Part shown: positions 1-10,050 of the stretch, piece after piece
How the letters are laid out: the number at the start of each line of letters is the position of its first letter
How positions within the stretch are numbered: position 1 is the first letter of the stretch
Assembly: GCA_015680685.1 (NCBI GenBank)
Contig: MNCI01004504.1
Coordinates: 596,580 to 660,579 of the forward strand
DNA length: 64,000 nucleotides
DNA from: Gnetum montanum
Lineage: Eukaryota > Streptophyta > Gnetopsida > Gnetales > Gnetaceae
Direction of reading: 5' to 3'
Notes under the pieces: generated by a model
Told to the model about the DNA's origin: nothing
What the model saw: only the letters and a program-made list of their open reading frames with translations
The model's database searches: none
Made by a program: the position numbers and the translations under genes

Positions 1-244
1 TGCAAAATGGAGCCTATGCTCTAGGACTACATCTTTCCTACTCTTGCAAGCAGGGTCAAGCGTAGGAACAACTTTGGGGGTAGTTAGGGGGTGCAAAACA
101 AAGTAAGCTTGCTGACTTTGTCCTTTGAAGATATGTCAGGATGAGAGTAATTGTTGTCAAAAATTTCTAAAGCTAACTAAAGATTTCTTGAGGCTCCCAT
201 GCGAGTCTTATGCTAATTAGGTTGCCTAGCGTATTAGCGTAGTG

Positions 245-1045
245 TAGACATCTGCATCCTACTTTGTGCTACACTACATAGCGTAGCTGCTGATCTTGAA
301 AAAAATCTTACATAAAAGCCAAAAAATACCTGTCTGAGACCTGGCCAGGAAAGTAACTGTTACCCTGTCTTTCATGCTGAAAGGTCTTGGGACCTGCTGA
401 GTTCATCCTTTGGACACTTTGGTCTTTTTCATCCTCGCTATGTTGTGCTACACTATGCAACATAGTAGCCAATATGTCATGCATCGTTTTCCTGCAATGC
501 TTTGTTAAGAAACCTTGCTTGGGGCCTGAGGGCAAAGTGGGATAGGAAATCTTGGAGGCAGCAATATGACCAAGTGCAATCCTCTTACTAAAACCACTTG
601 GCAGAGGGCCTTTATATGCTCTATCCTTGCTATGCTATGCTACGATGCATAGTATAGCACAACATAGCACCCTACTTGGCTTGGATTTTGACTTAATTTT
701 GCAAACATTTTGTCATGGGATGTTAGTCATGTTTTAATGCATTAGCAAAGAGAACCTATTTGATGGTTGGAGCATGAACAAATGTGCTTACTCCATCAGA
801 GCCATCTAAGTAGGAGTATTGTCAGAGTTCATCCTTGCTACGTTGTGCTACACTACAGTGTAGCACTTGAATGAAGATAATTTCTGAAAAAATTTGCCAT
901 ATTTTTTCTATGTCATGTTACTCATGCATCAAGGATGAAGTAAGGCAGATATCCTGAAGGACTTCTGAATTATTGTCAATCTGCATCTTTTGGGTGCAAT
1001 CAATCTCCCCAAGGCCTGCTACACTATGCAACATAGCATAGCAGG
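245..1045. repeat. Series of imperfect to perfect dyads, spacing about 175-205 bp
   Basis: Variants of TGCTACACTATGCAACATAG occur near 278, 452, 648, 855 and 1030. The copy at 845-866 is a perfect hairpin: GTGCTACACT, two-base loop AC, then AGTGTAGCAC. The copy at 1015-1045 has nested arms (CCTGCTA/TAGCAGG outside, CTATG/CATAG inside). Text beside the copies, such as GTTCATCC before two of them, is also partly repeated, which suggests degenerate tandem units of roughly 185 bp. Confidence 0.6.
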
Positions 1046-2989
1046 TCTTGTAGTTAAAAAACTTGTTGAACTGTTTAGTTCATCTTGAACACTTTCAGTA
1101 GCTCCTAGCATGGTCCTTGGGTAGATCTTCAACCAGGTCAAGTGTCAAGCTAGGAAGACTCGAGGGTGTAGCTAGCCTATCAACTTGAGAGATAGAAAAT
1201 TTGCTGGATTGTACAGTCAACCCCCAGTGCCTCTTTCATGCAAACTAGCCTTGTGACTAGATGCCACATTGATTGTGCCACAGAGGGCATTGTCTGCATG
1301 GCCCAATGTGACACCATGCTTGCGGGGACCCTTGCCCACATTTTGGGACTACTGAGTCATGAGAGTTCCAAGATTTATGGTGTTTCAATATAGGTTTAAG
1401 ATAAGATAAAGGTCATATTTGATTATTTGAAAATGTTCACATGGGTTAACAAATAATTCCAAGTGTTGACATCATGGTTATGGTATGGCACTCACGTGCT
1501 TGTTGATCAATGTGGCATTCACACTTCATGTTTCAAAGTAATAGTCACCTAGAAATATGTTAGCATAACCAACACTCTAATCTAAGGCTTCCTTGGCCAT
1601 TAGGCTTCTCCCTTTGCTTGTTTGGAGCAAGAGATCTACCTTTTGGACTTCATGAACCTTTTGACTTCTTTGGAAATTTTCTTCCTTGTCTTTTAAACCT
1701 TTTTTTCTAGGTGAAACCTTCATTGGGTTTCATTACCAAGTTCAAACTTAGTTTGGTTTTCTCATTGAATGAGATGTGTCACATTCAATGAATTTAATGG
1801 TGGAGCATGAGGAAGGAGGTGTCACATGACCATGGTTCATGAATGTCCAACATAGGTTTTCATTGTTGTAAGGATAAGGAAGGTTGTAATTGGGCTAAGG
1901 AATTTTAGCTCAAAATGGGCAATGAAAGTGATGTGAGACAAGCACTCTTGACATAATAGTACAAGCCAACCAAAACTAGTGCATCAAGGTTACATGGTAA
2001 CTTGCTACCATGATGATTTGCAGCTACGTGATGACTTTCAGGCTTCATCCTACAAGCACAACTCCAAGAGAATAAGAAAATATGACAAATAATACATGTT
2101 GTTACAAGACATTCCATAAGGCTACATGACATAATAAGCAAATTATAGGCAACCATAGGCTACTATTAGTACAACATTGAGAGATTTATGTCTTGGATCA
2201 TAAATTTTACAAAGTTTGTAGTTCATTTTTCATGTCAAATAGAGTTATGAGGTCATGCAAGCTTGCTTGTTTTATGTTGTAAAGGTCATTGATGTTGATC
2301 TTTTTCCCATACTTATGAATAGAACATCAAATAGAGTAAAAGAAAACATGCTAATGTTAAATGTACTTAAAGGCTATGTAATGGCTTTAATGTTTCTTTG
2401 CAAGGGTTTGATGGTGTCTTGAGCAGGCTTAAGTTCTAGTGAGAAACTTTCTTTCATGTGTTTTCTCTTAACCATCATGGTTTAGATGGGAATTTCAACC
2501 AAGAAATCCTCTATGATATTTCTAGCTTCAAGCTCAATGGTAATCAAGCTACTTCATGATGTTAAGATTGTATGGTAGAATGGTTTCAAGACTTAAGGGT
2601 TAGGTATTTTAAGATTAACTTTGTCTAACAACATCATGAGACTAACCCATTTAGGCTTTAAGGCTAGTTGAATTTGCTTCCTTATCCTCCTAGCTCAATC
2701 CTACATGTCAACATAAGCACATCAAGTGGCATCTACATGAATCAATTATTAAACAATGTAAAATATTGTAATGATAGAGAAAAATAAGGCTAAGTAAGAT
2801 TAGAACATAGTGAAACAAGGCCAACCAAAGCAAGGTAGGATAGTATATGGTCAAAAATGGTCATATGTTGCTAGTTTTAGGCCTTAGTGGCCACTATATT
2901 AGGTTCTAGGGCTTGTAGAAGGGTTTGGACACCTCAAATGGTTATTTTAAGCTTGTTTTGAAGTAGAAACAAGGCTATCTATGATTTTT

Positions 2990-4330
2990 ATGCTAGCCTA
3001 TATGTTGGACAATGTATTTCTCCTGGGGTACTAGTGTATATTCTACAAAATTTGGTTCTAGAGGGATTTTTTAGCTAGCTTTGTGGTATCAAAACCTTTG
3101 GATGTTAGCAAAATGGTCCAAGAGAGAATAAGTTAATTTTGGTGTTGATTTAATCTAATGGAGTCATTACAAGCTCCCACGCCTTGATTTATACATTCTC
3201 TAATGTATAAATCTTGGGCCCCATCATATTTATGTTGGAAAACTTGTTCCATGGGTTATTGAATTTTGAATTTTGGCTATATTAGGCTTCCCTAATAGTC
3301 CATAGATCTTAGGATCAAAAATTGGCTTTTCCATGTCAAAATGAGTCAACTAAAATTCATCTTATAGTTTTTGCACTAGCCAACACCCTATCTGTGTATT
3401 TTTCCAAATGTCTCAACATAAAAGTGTTAAAACTTAAATTTTCCATGCTTAAATAAGATCAAATTAAAGTTGACTTCTAGCTTCGGGGTCCTAGGCTTCT
3501 CCATTCAAACTTCATGCAATTTGGAATGTCAAAAGCTCATCCAAACTCCCAACCAATATATTTATACACTAGCTAATGTATAATTCCTAGAGTACTAACA
3601 GTTTGTGGGGTCATTCAACTTATGTTCTTAGTCTTTGAAGTCTTTAGTGTCTACGACTAATGTTTGGTGACTAGCATGAGGTATTTTGAGGCTATTTGGA
3701 CTTGTACAAGGCTTGTATATGATTTTTATGCCAACCTATACACTAGCCAGCATATAAATCTTGCATCCTTAGCATAAAAAGTAAAGTTTTGAGTTTGCAA
3801 TGTCATTTCGATAGCTTTTTATACTCCTTGGGACTCCCAATTTAGAACCTAGGGTTTTGTGTTTAGACAAGGATTTCTGGGTAGCATAGGAAAGCAAAGG
3901 AAATTTTGTCTATAGTTTTTATGCTTCCTATATGCTGGCTAGTGTATAGGCTTCCTACCTTCAGCGTAGGAGGCTTAAATTCCTCTTCTAAGAGCTAACA
4001 AGTGGCCAAAGATTGGGCTTGTGTTATGCCTTAGGGCTCCATGCTTCTAGTAATCAATTTTTGAGTTTTTTTAATCCAAGGAAGCTAGTGAAAAGCCTCC
4101 TACATGTTCTTTATATGCTAGATAACATATAAGCTCTATGTGCTCAGCGTAAGAGGCTTAAATATAGCTTTTAAGAGTTGAAACATGGCCAAAGTTTGGG
4201 CTTATGTTATGCCTTAGGCCTCTAGGCTTCCACCAGACAATATTTGACTCATTTTAACCCAAGGAAACTAGTGAAAATCCTTCTTCATGTTTCTTATACA
4301 CTAGCTAGCATATAAGCTCTACTATCTTAA
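2990..4330. repeat. Degenerate tandem repeat, unit about 183 bp, each with a dyad
   Basis: A dyad close to TATACACTAGCTAGCATATA recurs near 3005, 3198, 3380 (weak), 3571, 3747, 3940, 4122 and 4305, which is a regular step of about 176-193 bp. The last two units align well over their length: AGGCTTAAAT, then GGCCAAAG, TTATGCCTTAGG and CCAAGGAA recur at offsets near 184. This is a diverged tandem array with nucleosome-sized units. Its dyad shares the TACACTA...CATA frame with the series at 245-1045. Confidence 0.6.
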
Positions 4331-4600
4331 ACCAAGTCTAAAGTATGAGATTCAAGCTAAATACTAGTTGAAGCTTTGTACACTGTTGTGTGTTATCAAG
4401 GATAATACTTTTTTGATCATTTTTCATGTTTGATATTTTTAGGTGTTTTGTAATCTTTGGTGTAAAAGGCTACTAGTTAAAATGACTATAAAAGATAAAG
4501 TTACGAAGCAAAGTTTAATAATGAAATGCAAAAGTATAAAAAAAGATGTAACAAGTTACATTGTGAATATAAGAGAGATAAAAAGAAGGTAACTTAGTTA

Positions 4601-4765
4601 CTAGTTTTAGGCCTTGGCAAGCCATCTTGTTGCCAATTTTAGACCTTAGTGAATCATGATGTTACTAGTTTTAGGTCTTAGCAGGCCATGATGTTGCTGC
4701 CAATTTTAGGCCTTAGCAAGCCAGGATGCTACCATGTCTATGCCTTAGTAGGCCATGATGCTACT
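4601..4765. repeat. 32-bp tandem array, left part (interrupted by G1)
   Basis: About five units of the type TAGTTTTAGGCCTTAGCAAG plus CCATGATGTTGC lie here, and about seven more follow G1 at 12764-12990. The unit is, in reverse complement, like the three 28-30-bp repeats found after the protease of G1 (9973-10050). It therefore looks like the 3' untranslated repeat of G3, expanded to about twelve copies and then split by the insertion of G1. The last five bases, CTACT, are the TSD of G1. Confidence 0.75.
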
Positions 4766-4907
4766 TGAAACACCACAAAAATTTCGAGTTTAGCGCTTGT
4801 CCAACAAGAAGCAGATCCCCATGACCCACAGAAGACTTTGGTTACATTTGAAGTCATACATGGCAATTTCGAGGATCGAAACATTTGGTTTTTACTAAGT
4901 GTTGTGT

Positions 4908-5253
4908 CAGCGTATATGCCCAGCGTATACACCGAGCGTGTACGCCCAGCATTTTCAGCATATACGCCCGACGCCCAACGTACACGCCGAGCGTGTACAC
5001 CCGGCATTTTCAGCGTATACGCCCGACGCCCAGCGTACACGCCTCACATGTACGCTCAATAGATGCAACGGGAGCAAGAATCGAAGTAAGTCGACGTCCA
5101 ACATCCATCAGCGTATATGCCCCAGCGTATATGCCAGCATCCATCAGCGTATACGCCCCAGCGTATACGCCCAGCGTCCACCCAAGTTCACATGCCCAGC
5201 AAGTCCAGTGTATACGCCGGCCTGATGTAACGTATACGCCCAACGTATACCAT
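4908..5253 (+). promoter_or_regulatory. U3 array of the palindrome GCGTATACGC
   Basis: The decamer GCGTATACGC equals its own reverse complement. It and close variants (GCGTATATGC, GCGTACACGC, GCGTGTACGC) occur about fifteen to twenty times, usually as CAGCGTATACGCC, in the 350 bp before the TATA box. The 3' LTR has the same array (11608-11930) with a different arrangement of units. Being upstream of the promoter, it could be a multi-site enhancer for a dimeric DNA-binding protein. That function is inference. Confidence 0.7.
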
Positions 5254-5285
5254 ATTTCTAAATTATACGCACCTGGTCGACACAC

Positions 5286-5332
5286 CACGTGTCTCCCAAC
5301 CCGATTTTCCTGGTAAAACCCCCCTATAAAAA
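5286..5332 (+). promoter_or_regulatory. LTR core promoter: G-box and TATA box
   Basis: A CACGTG G-box within CCACGTGTC lies at 5286-5291, and TATAAAAA at 5325-5332. The 3' LTR has the same pair at 11966-11971 and 12005-12012. In plants the G-box is bound by bZIP and bHLH factors, including ABA and light regulators. Transcription would be expected to start about 25-30 bp after the TATA, near the GAGGAGGGGGGG stretch. Confidence 0.7.
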
Positions 5333-5633
5333 GCCCAGTTTTCCGCGTATTTGAGGAGGGGGGGCAAAAATTTACCAGAGCAGACCCTAGAGCAATTACG
5401 CTGCAAACCAAAACCTCTTACGCTTACGCTGGAAGTTCTGTACGCCGAGCACAGTCTCTACGCTCTGCCTACCGTGCGAACCAGCTGCATCCCTGCACCC
5501 ACCGGGGCTTTACGTCCGCCTTGTGCTCAGCCACAACTACGTTAGACCGATGCACTACTTTTCCACTTCATAATACAATTTACAATTTATAGTTTCCAAC
5601 TTACAGTTTATGCTGACTTCTTGCATGTGTTTC

Positions 5634-5860
5634 TGCTTACGCTTGTTTACATTTACGCTCTGATTACGCCGTTTACGCCCTGTTTACGCCTTGTTACGCT
5701 TTACGCCCTGTGTACGCTTTACGCTCTGATTACGCCTTGTTTACGCTGTGTTCAGGTTTACGCTGCGTATATCAGTTTACGCTGTTATGCCATCTACATT
5801 TTGTTTACGCCCTGTTTTCACTGTTCACTTCGTTTTACGCCCGCTACACTGTTTACGCAT
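5634..5860 (+). repeat. R-U5 array of TTTACGCCCTG
   Basis: Units of about 11-12 bp (TTTACGCCCTG, TTTACGCTCTG, TTTACGCTGTG) recur throughout. The 3' LTR copy at 12312-12560 has a different number and order of units, which helps explain its extra 11 bp. It shares the TACGC core with the U3 array and the leader array but lacks the full palindrome. Confidence 0.75.
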
Positions 5861-6057
5861 AACCCAGCGTATAACACTTCGGTGATGCTCGGGGAAATCC
5901 TTGTCTGATCTGCGTGCGGACCACCCAAGGTACTCTACCTTCGTGCATTCCAACTCACCCTTAGGCGAAGGTAGGGTCATCTGTGCTCGTCCTGCGATCC
6001 CACGGTCTCTGTTTCTCCTTCCAGCCGTGGACCGACGATTTCAGGCGGTACAGAAAT

Positions 6058-6075
6058 TGGTGCTAGAAGGAGGGC
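6058..6075 (+). other. Primer-binding site of G1
   Basis: The sequence TGGTGCTAGAAGGAGGGC starts five bases after the LTR end. It has the leading TGG that pairs with a tRNA CCA end. A near-identical site lies on the minus strand at 35264-35283 (G3). Sites of this TGGYGCTAGAAGGAGGG type are known from Tat-branch plant elements. From memory they are assigned to a tRNA-Arg, which I cannot check here. Confidence 0.7.
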
Positions 6076-6106
6076 CTCCGCTTAAACAACTTGACTGAAC
6101 GCTCCT

Positions 6107-6487
6107 CAGCGTCTACGGTCGTCAGCATTTTCGCTGCCCCGTTTAAACCCCCGACTCTCAGCGTATACGCTGTCAATCTTCCAGTATCTGCTCTGTGATC
6201 AGAAACCCTAGTGTCTACGCCGCCCAACTTACAACGGCGTCTATGCTCCTAACTTATGCCAGCGTCTACGCTGCACACTTACCCCAGCGTCTACGTCACT
6301 AACAGACTACAGCGTCTACGCTGCCAAACTGAAACCCCAGCGTCTACGCTGCCAACAAATTCCCAGCATCTACGCTGCTACAGTGTTTTTTACGGTGCTA
6401 CAATGTTTTTACGCTGCTACAGTTTTTTTTTATGCTGCTACAGTGTTTATACGCTGCTACAGTAGTGCTACAGTACCGCTACAGTGT
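6107..6487 (+). repeat. Leader array of CAGCGTCTACGCTGC
   Basis: Between the primer-binding site and gag, about a dozen copies of CAGCGTCTACGCTGC and shorter forms such as TACGCTGCTACAGTG occur. AGCGTCTACGCT is nearly self-complementary, so the transcript could fold into repeated hairpins. With the U3 and R-U5 arrays this makes three arrays on a shared TACGC core in one element. Confidence 0.7.
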
Positions 6488-6573
6488 TTTTCCAACAAAA
6501 ACACCCAAAACGGGCCCGTTTCAAAGCCAAATTCGCTACGATTCGGACCTACTTCAAACCAATCTAAGTCCTA

Positions 6574-9500
6574 ATGACCACCAACATCGATTACCTTGTC
6601 CAAGCACACATTACCATGGAATCATCCCAACACTCCAACGCACGTGCCCTCATAGTCCCCACACAAGAACAGTATAACTACATCTGTGTGAAGATTCAAG
6701 CCAACCTTCCTCTTAACACCATAGAACAGGAGGCAAAACGAAACTTCGAGCACATATACATGGGAGGTCACGAATTCGTACCCTCTGTATATGACATCAT
6801 CCTCTTTTCTGAACCTCAGCATAAACTCATCTCCCAGCTCCTTCTGGCAAGGAGCCAAAACTCACGGCGACCCAATGAGGAGCCCCAAAACCAACATGAT
6901 GTAGATGACTTCGAAGCACAATCTGAACCTGAGGATTCATACCACACCCTCAGTCCCCATGCCTACGTGAACCCATCACTCCATCCTCGCATGGGATAGA
7001 CAACCACTCACCAAGCATCAACGAGCACACAAGCACAGGTATCCCAACAGAGATTACCCACCCCCATCTCTACCCAATACATACCACATGTGCAAACGCA
7101 TGGGGCCACTTTCACTACATCGGCGCCGCACATCCAGGGTGTCACTTCACAGTTTGTGGCTAGGCAAGGAACCATACCCCTTGTTCAACAACCCACTCAC
7201 TTCAATGTGCCACACCCCACAACCACAACTCTGAACATCGCTCCACAGCAGCAAATGACAACCCAACAACCTCCCCAACCAACTAATCTGCCTATCGCTC
7301 AAGAGTGCGCAGAACCAAAATAGATGATGCAAGCATTAGCGGATGTGATAAAGCAACTCAAAGCTGACAACACTGAACAAGTTAAAGTACTAAATTTCTA
7401 TCGCGACGATCCAATTAGCTCTTTAGTGCCACCATTAGCTTTACCCAAGGGAATCACATTGCCCCAGTTAACCAAGTACAATGGGGAGGGAGATCCAAAC
7501 ACTCACTTAATCATGTTTCGATCAAAAACTCTATTGCTTCAAGCTTGGCCCCACGCAATCTTGCGAGTGTTCTCTATGTCCTTAATGGATGTAGCCTTAG
7601 ACTAGTACCGAGCCTTGCCTCGTAACTCCATATCCTCTCTGGAGGATCTGTTACATCAGTTCGTTATGCGGTTTAAGTACAGCCTCAAGCCTGAAGCCAT
7701 ACTAGATAGTCTGATACAGGTGAAACAAGCACTATTTGAGCCTGTGCAAAAGTTCATCCAACGATGGAGTGCAGCCCTTAACGAACTTCATGAGCCCATC
7801 CTTGAAAAGTATTTGCTTACAATTCTGAAGGGAGCCGTAAATGACTTCATTAAGTCAAAACTGTACTACCTGAGCGTTCAAACGTTGAGCCAAGCATTCA
7901 CACAAATCAAGAACATTGAACAAGCTGCACAAACCAGCAATGACCCCGCCTATGTGGCTTACAAGAACCAACACGTTGCCAAACAAAAGGCAACAACGGA
8001 AACTGTGGCCGCAAGCACAAAAACAACTAACACCAGTACCAACCCGCCTACAACAACAGGGGCCACCCCAAGGCCCAACTTTCAGCGCAAAGATCGCTCT
8101 AAGTACACACCTCTACCTGCGCGACCTTCAGAACTCCTAGAGCAACTCCTTATAACTGGGCAAATCCAATACAAACACATAGCGGAGAATGCTCGCCGCC
8201 GACATGACAGGTACTGCGAACTACTGAGGAACCCTACCTTAGCAGCACCAAATGAGCCCCCAGTTCCACGACATTTCAAGCTAGACCAATTCTATCATTA
8301 CCACTAGATGTCTGGTCACAATATCGACACCTTTCGTGCGTTAAAGGATGATCTACAAGCAATGATAGAACGGGGCCAACTAAACATCAACACCCTGACT
8401 CAACCGAGCACAGACGATGCCCCCTATGTCATAAACTCCATTGGCATAGATAGTAAGCCTAAACCTGTGCGGCAACCTTTTTTGATCCATGTGCCTCCCA
8501 GCAAGGCAAAAACCCCCTCCACCTCCACGAGTAAGGGGCCTCCCATTGTCATCAACGTGCCACCTAGAGCACCGACACCTTTTGTGGTCAAGGTACCACC
8601 ACCACACACGTCCGCTAAGACGTTAAACTGGCATGTTGCACCAATGACAACAGCAAAGAAACCCTTCGTTATCAAGGGGCCACAACAAGCTAGTCAAACA
8701 ACAACAACACCTCCCAAACTACCATTTTTCATAAAGGTGCCACCACGCGATGGCCCCTCACCTACCCAATGCCCAACCGTAGGAAAAATCTCAACCTCCC
8801 CTCCCTTAAGAGTCAACCCTTCCAACAACACGGATAAGCCTACCAAATGGCAACAGAAGAGGACAAACGAACAACGAATAATACCCACAGCTGAAACAAA
8901 GGACACACCTAATATACAACAACTAAACACTGGGGGCCCTGCCCCTAATCCCAAACAAACCAGGCCCAAGCCCTCAACCCATATAGAGGCAACCAACACA
9001 ACGGCAGACAACACAGACTTTGTAGCTAAATTGGCCCAGGTGAAACAAACGCTCAAACAAAAGAACACAACCATAAGTTTGTACGACCTGGTCATGACGT
9101 CATCGGCTCATCGTGAAGCCTTAGCACAAACACTAGCGTCCATTCCTGTTACAGAGAACATCCCTACTAACATGGAATCCATCCATGCAACGATTTCACA
9201 ACACACACCACAAGAATTGGGTTCCAACACCTTAGCCTTCCGTGACGATGCAGTTAAAGTCAACCCCAAATGAGGGGAAGTCACAACAGCTCCATTATCG
9301 ATTAGTTTACGTGTTGGGCAATGTACCATTCGTAGAGTGCACGATGATGACGGTGCGGCAACAAACATAGTTCTATACTCCGTCATTGACAAACTAGGCA
9401 TGGCAGATGAGATCATGCCAACAAAAACCATGTGTTTAAAATCTTTCAATGGATCATGTGTCATAGTTAAGGGCACAATCAACTTAGCCTTTGTGGCAGG

Positions 9501-9990
9501 TGAACAATTCCCCACTAGCGCAGAATTCACTGTCATAGAAGAGATGCCCAGTTTCAACATGATTCTTGGTAGACCTTGGCTAGAACAACAACGAGTCGTT
9601 TCCTCACCGATACATAAAGAAATCCTCCTTCCATATGAAGGTGGACAAGTCATTATACATGGCGACAACACTCCTTTTCAAGCTGACCACAACATAGACA
9701 TGTCACAGGTCTTGAAAGAGAAGCCTCTTGAAGCAACACCCACAACAACAAACATAACACCTAGAGCTAAAATGCCCGAACGAGGGGTAAAAACTGAAAG
9801 CCTCCCAGAGCAAACTAGCGCGCCTCCTAAACCATGTCCGACTAAGAAACAACCGCATAATCAAGACTCCCCTGTGGCCAAAGACACGTCTAACCACCGC
9901 CCACTCTTCACCTTTGTTCGTTGTGCATATGTCACCTTAGTTTGCATTGCACTAGCTTACACGCTTGCATGTGGCCCGAAAAGGCCTTAA
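6574..9990 (+). pseudogene. gag-protease polyprotein of G1, five in-frame stops
   Basis: One reading frame runs 3.4 kb with no frameshift, broken by TAG at 6997, 7321, 7603 and 8305 and TGA at 9271. Gag (to about 8400) forms the particle core. Its conserved part includes the stretch around FIQRWSAALNEL, then a degenerate knuckle (FYHYH, MSGHN) in which the usual cysteines are Tyr and Phe. A proline-rich linker follows with five copies of a PFVIKVPP-type motif (about 8470-8745). The aspartic protease has the active site DDGAATN (about 9346-9366) and a downstream LGRPWLEQQ motif with SSPIH. The frame ends after a hydrophobic tail at 9990 with no pol. Each stop can be explained by a single C-to-T change in CG or CHG context on one strand. 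The relative G3 has Gln (CAA) where G1 has the 8305 stop. Confidence 0.9.
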
Positions 9991-10050
9991 ACTAAACCAT
10001 GGCCCGAGAAAGCCTTAAACTAGAACACGTGGCTCGAAAAGGCCTTAAAC
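9973..10050 (+). repeat. Three repeats of GGCCCGAAAAGGCCTTAAAC
   Basis: Copies start at 9973, 10001 and 10031, a period of 28-30 bp; the first overlaps the end of the gag-protease frame. The reverse complement matches the 32-bp units at 4601-4765 and 12764-12990. This identifies that array as the same element part in G3, read on the other strand. Confidence 0.75.

Larger units (their letters stand above)
1..4600. other. Gene-free AT-rich flank, probably 3' part of old gypsy relic G3
   Basis: No reading frame here resembles a known protein, and all open frames are short. The stretch lies just beyond the 32-bp repeat array belonging to G3, so by position it should hold the 3' untranslated part and 3' LTR of that minus-strand element. 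I could not align it convincingly to the 5' LTR remnant near 35290-36767, so this is inference. The only structure I see is two series of dyads, listed separately. The rest (about 1100-2950) shows nothing recognisable. Confidence 0.45.
4766..6052 (+). repeat. 5' LTR of G1 (1287 bp)
   Basis: It begins TGAAACACCACAAAAATTTC and ends GGCGGTACA, both matching the 3' LTR. In order it holds a unique stretch of about 140 bp, the U3 palindrome array (4908-5253), a G-box and TATA box (5286-5332), a G-rich start of transcript region near 5355, and a second array in R-U5 (5634-5860). Several long open frames across the arrays come from the repetition itself and are not genes. Confidence 0.95.

Noticed and set aside
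1905-2156. 83-codon minus-strand frame in the left flank
   Set aside because: No family resemblance; it lies in decayed AT-rich DNA where such lengths occur by chance.
4885-5411. Several overlapping open frames of 70-143 codons on both strands in the 5' LTR of G1 (and the same at 11432-12091)
   Set aside because: They arise from the 10-13-bp palindromic array, which stays open in many frames on both strands. The peptides are repeats of the array and both LTRs show them.
6997-9273. Four of five stops in G1 are TAG, suggesting programmed UAG readthrough
   Set aside because: The relative G3 has TGA at the 7603 position and CAA at the 8305 position, and the stops fit deamination. Readthrough would require shared stops.
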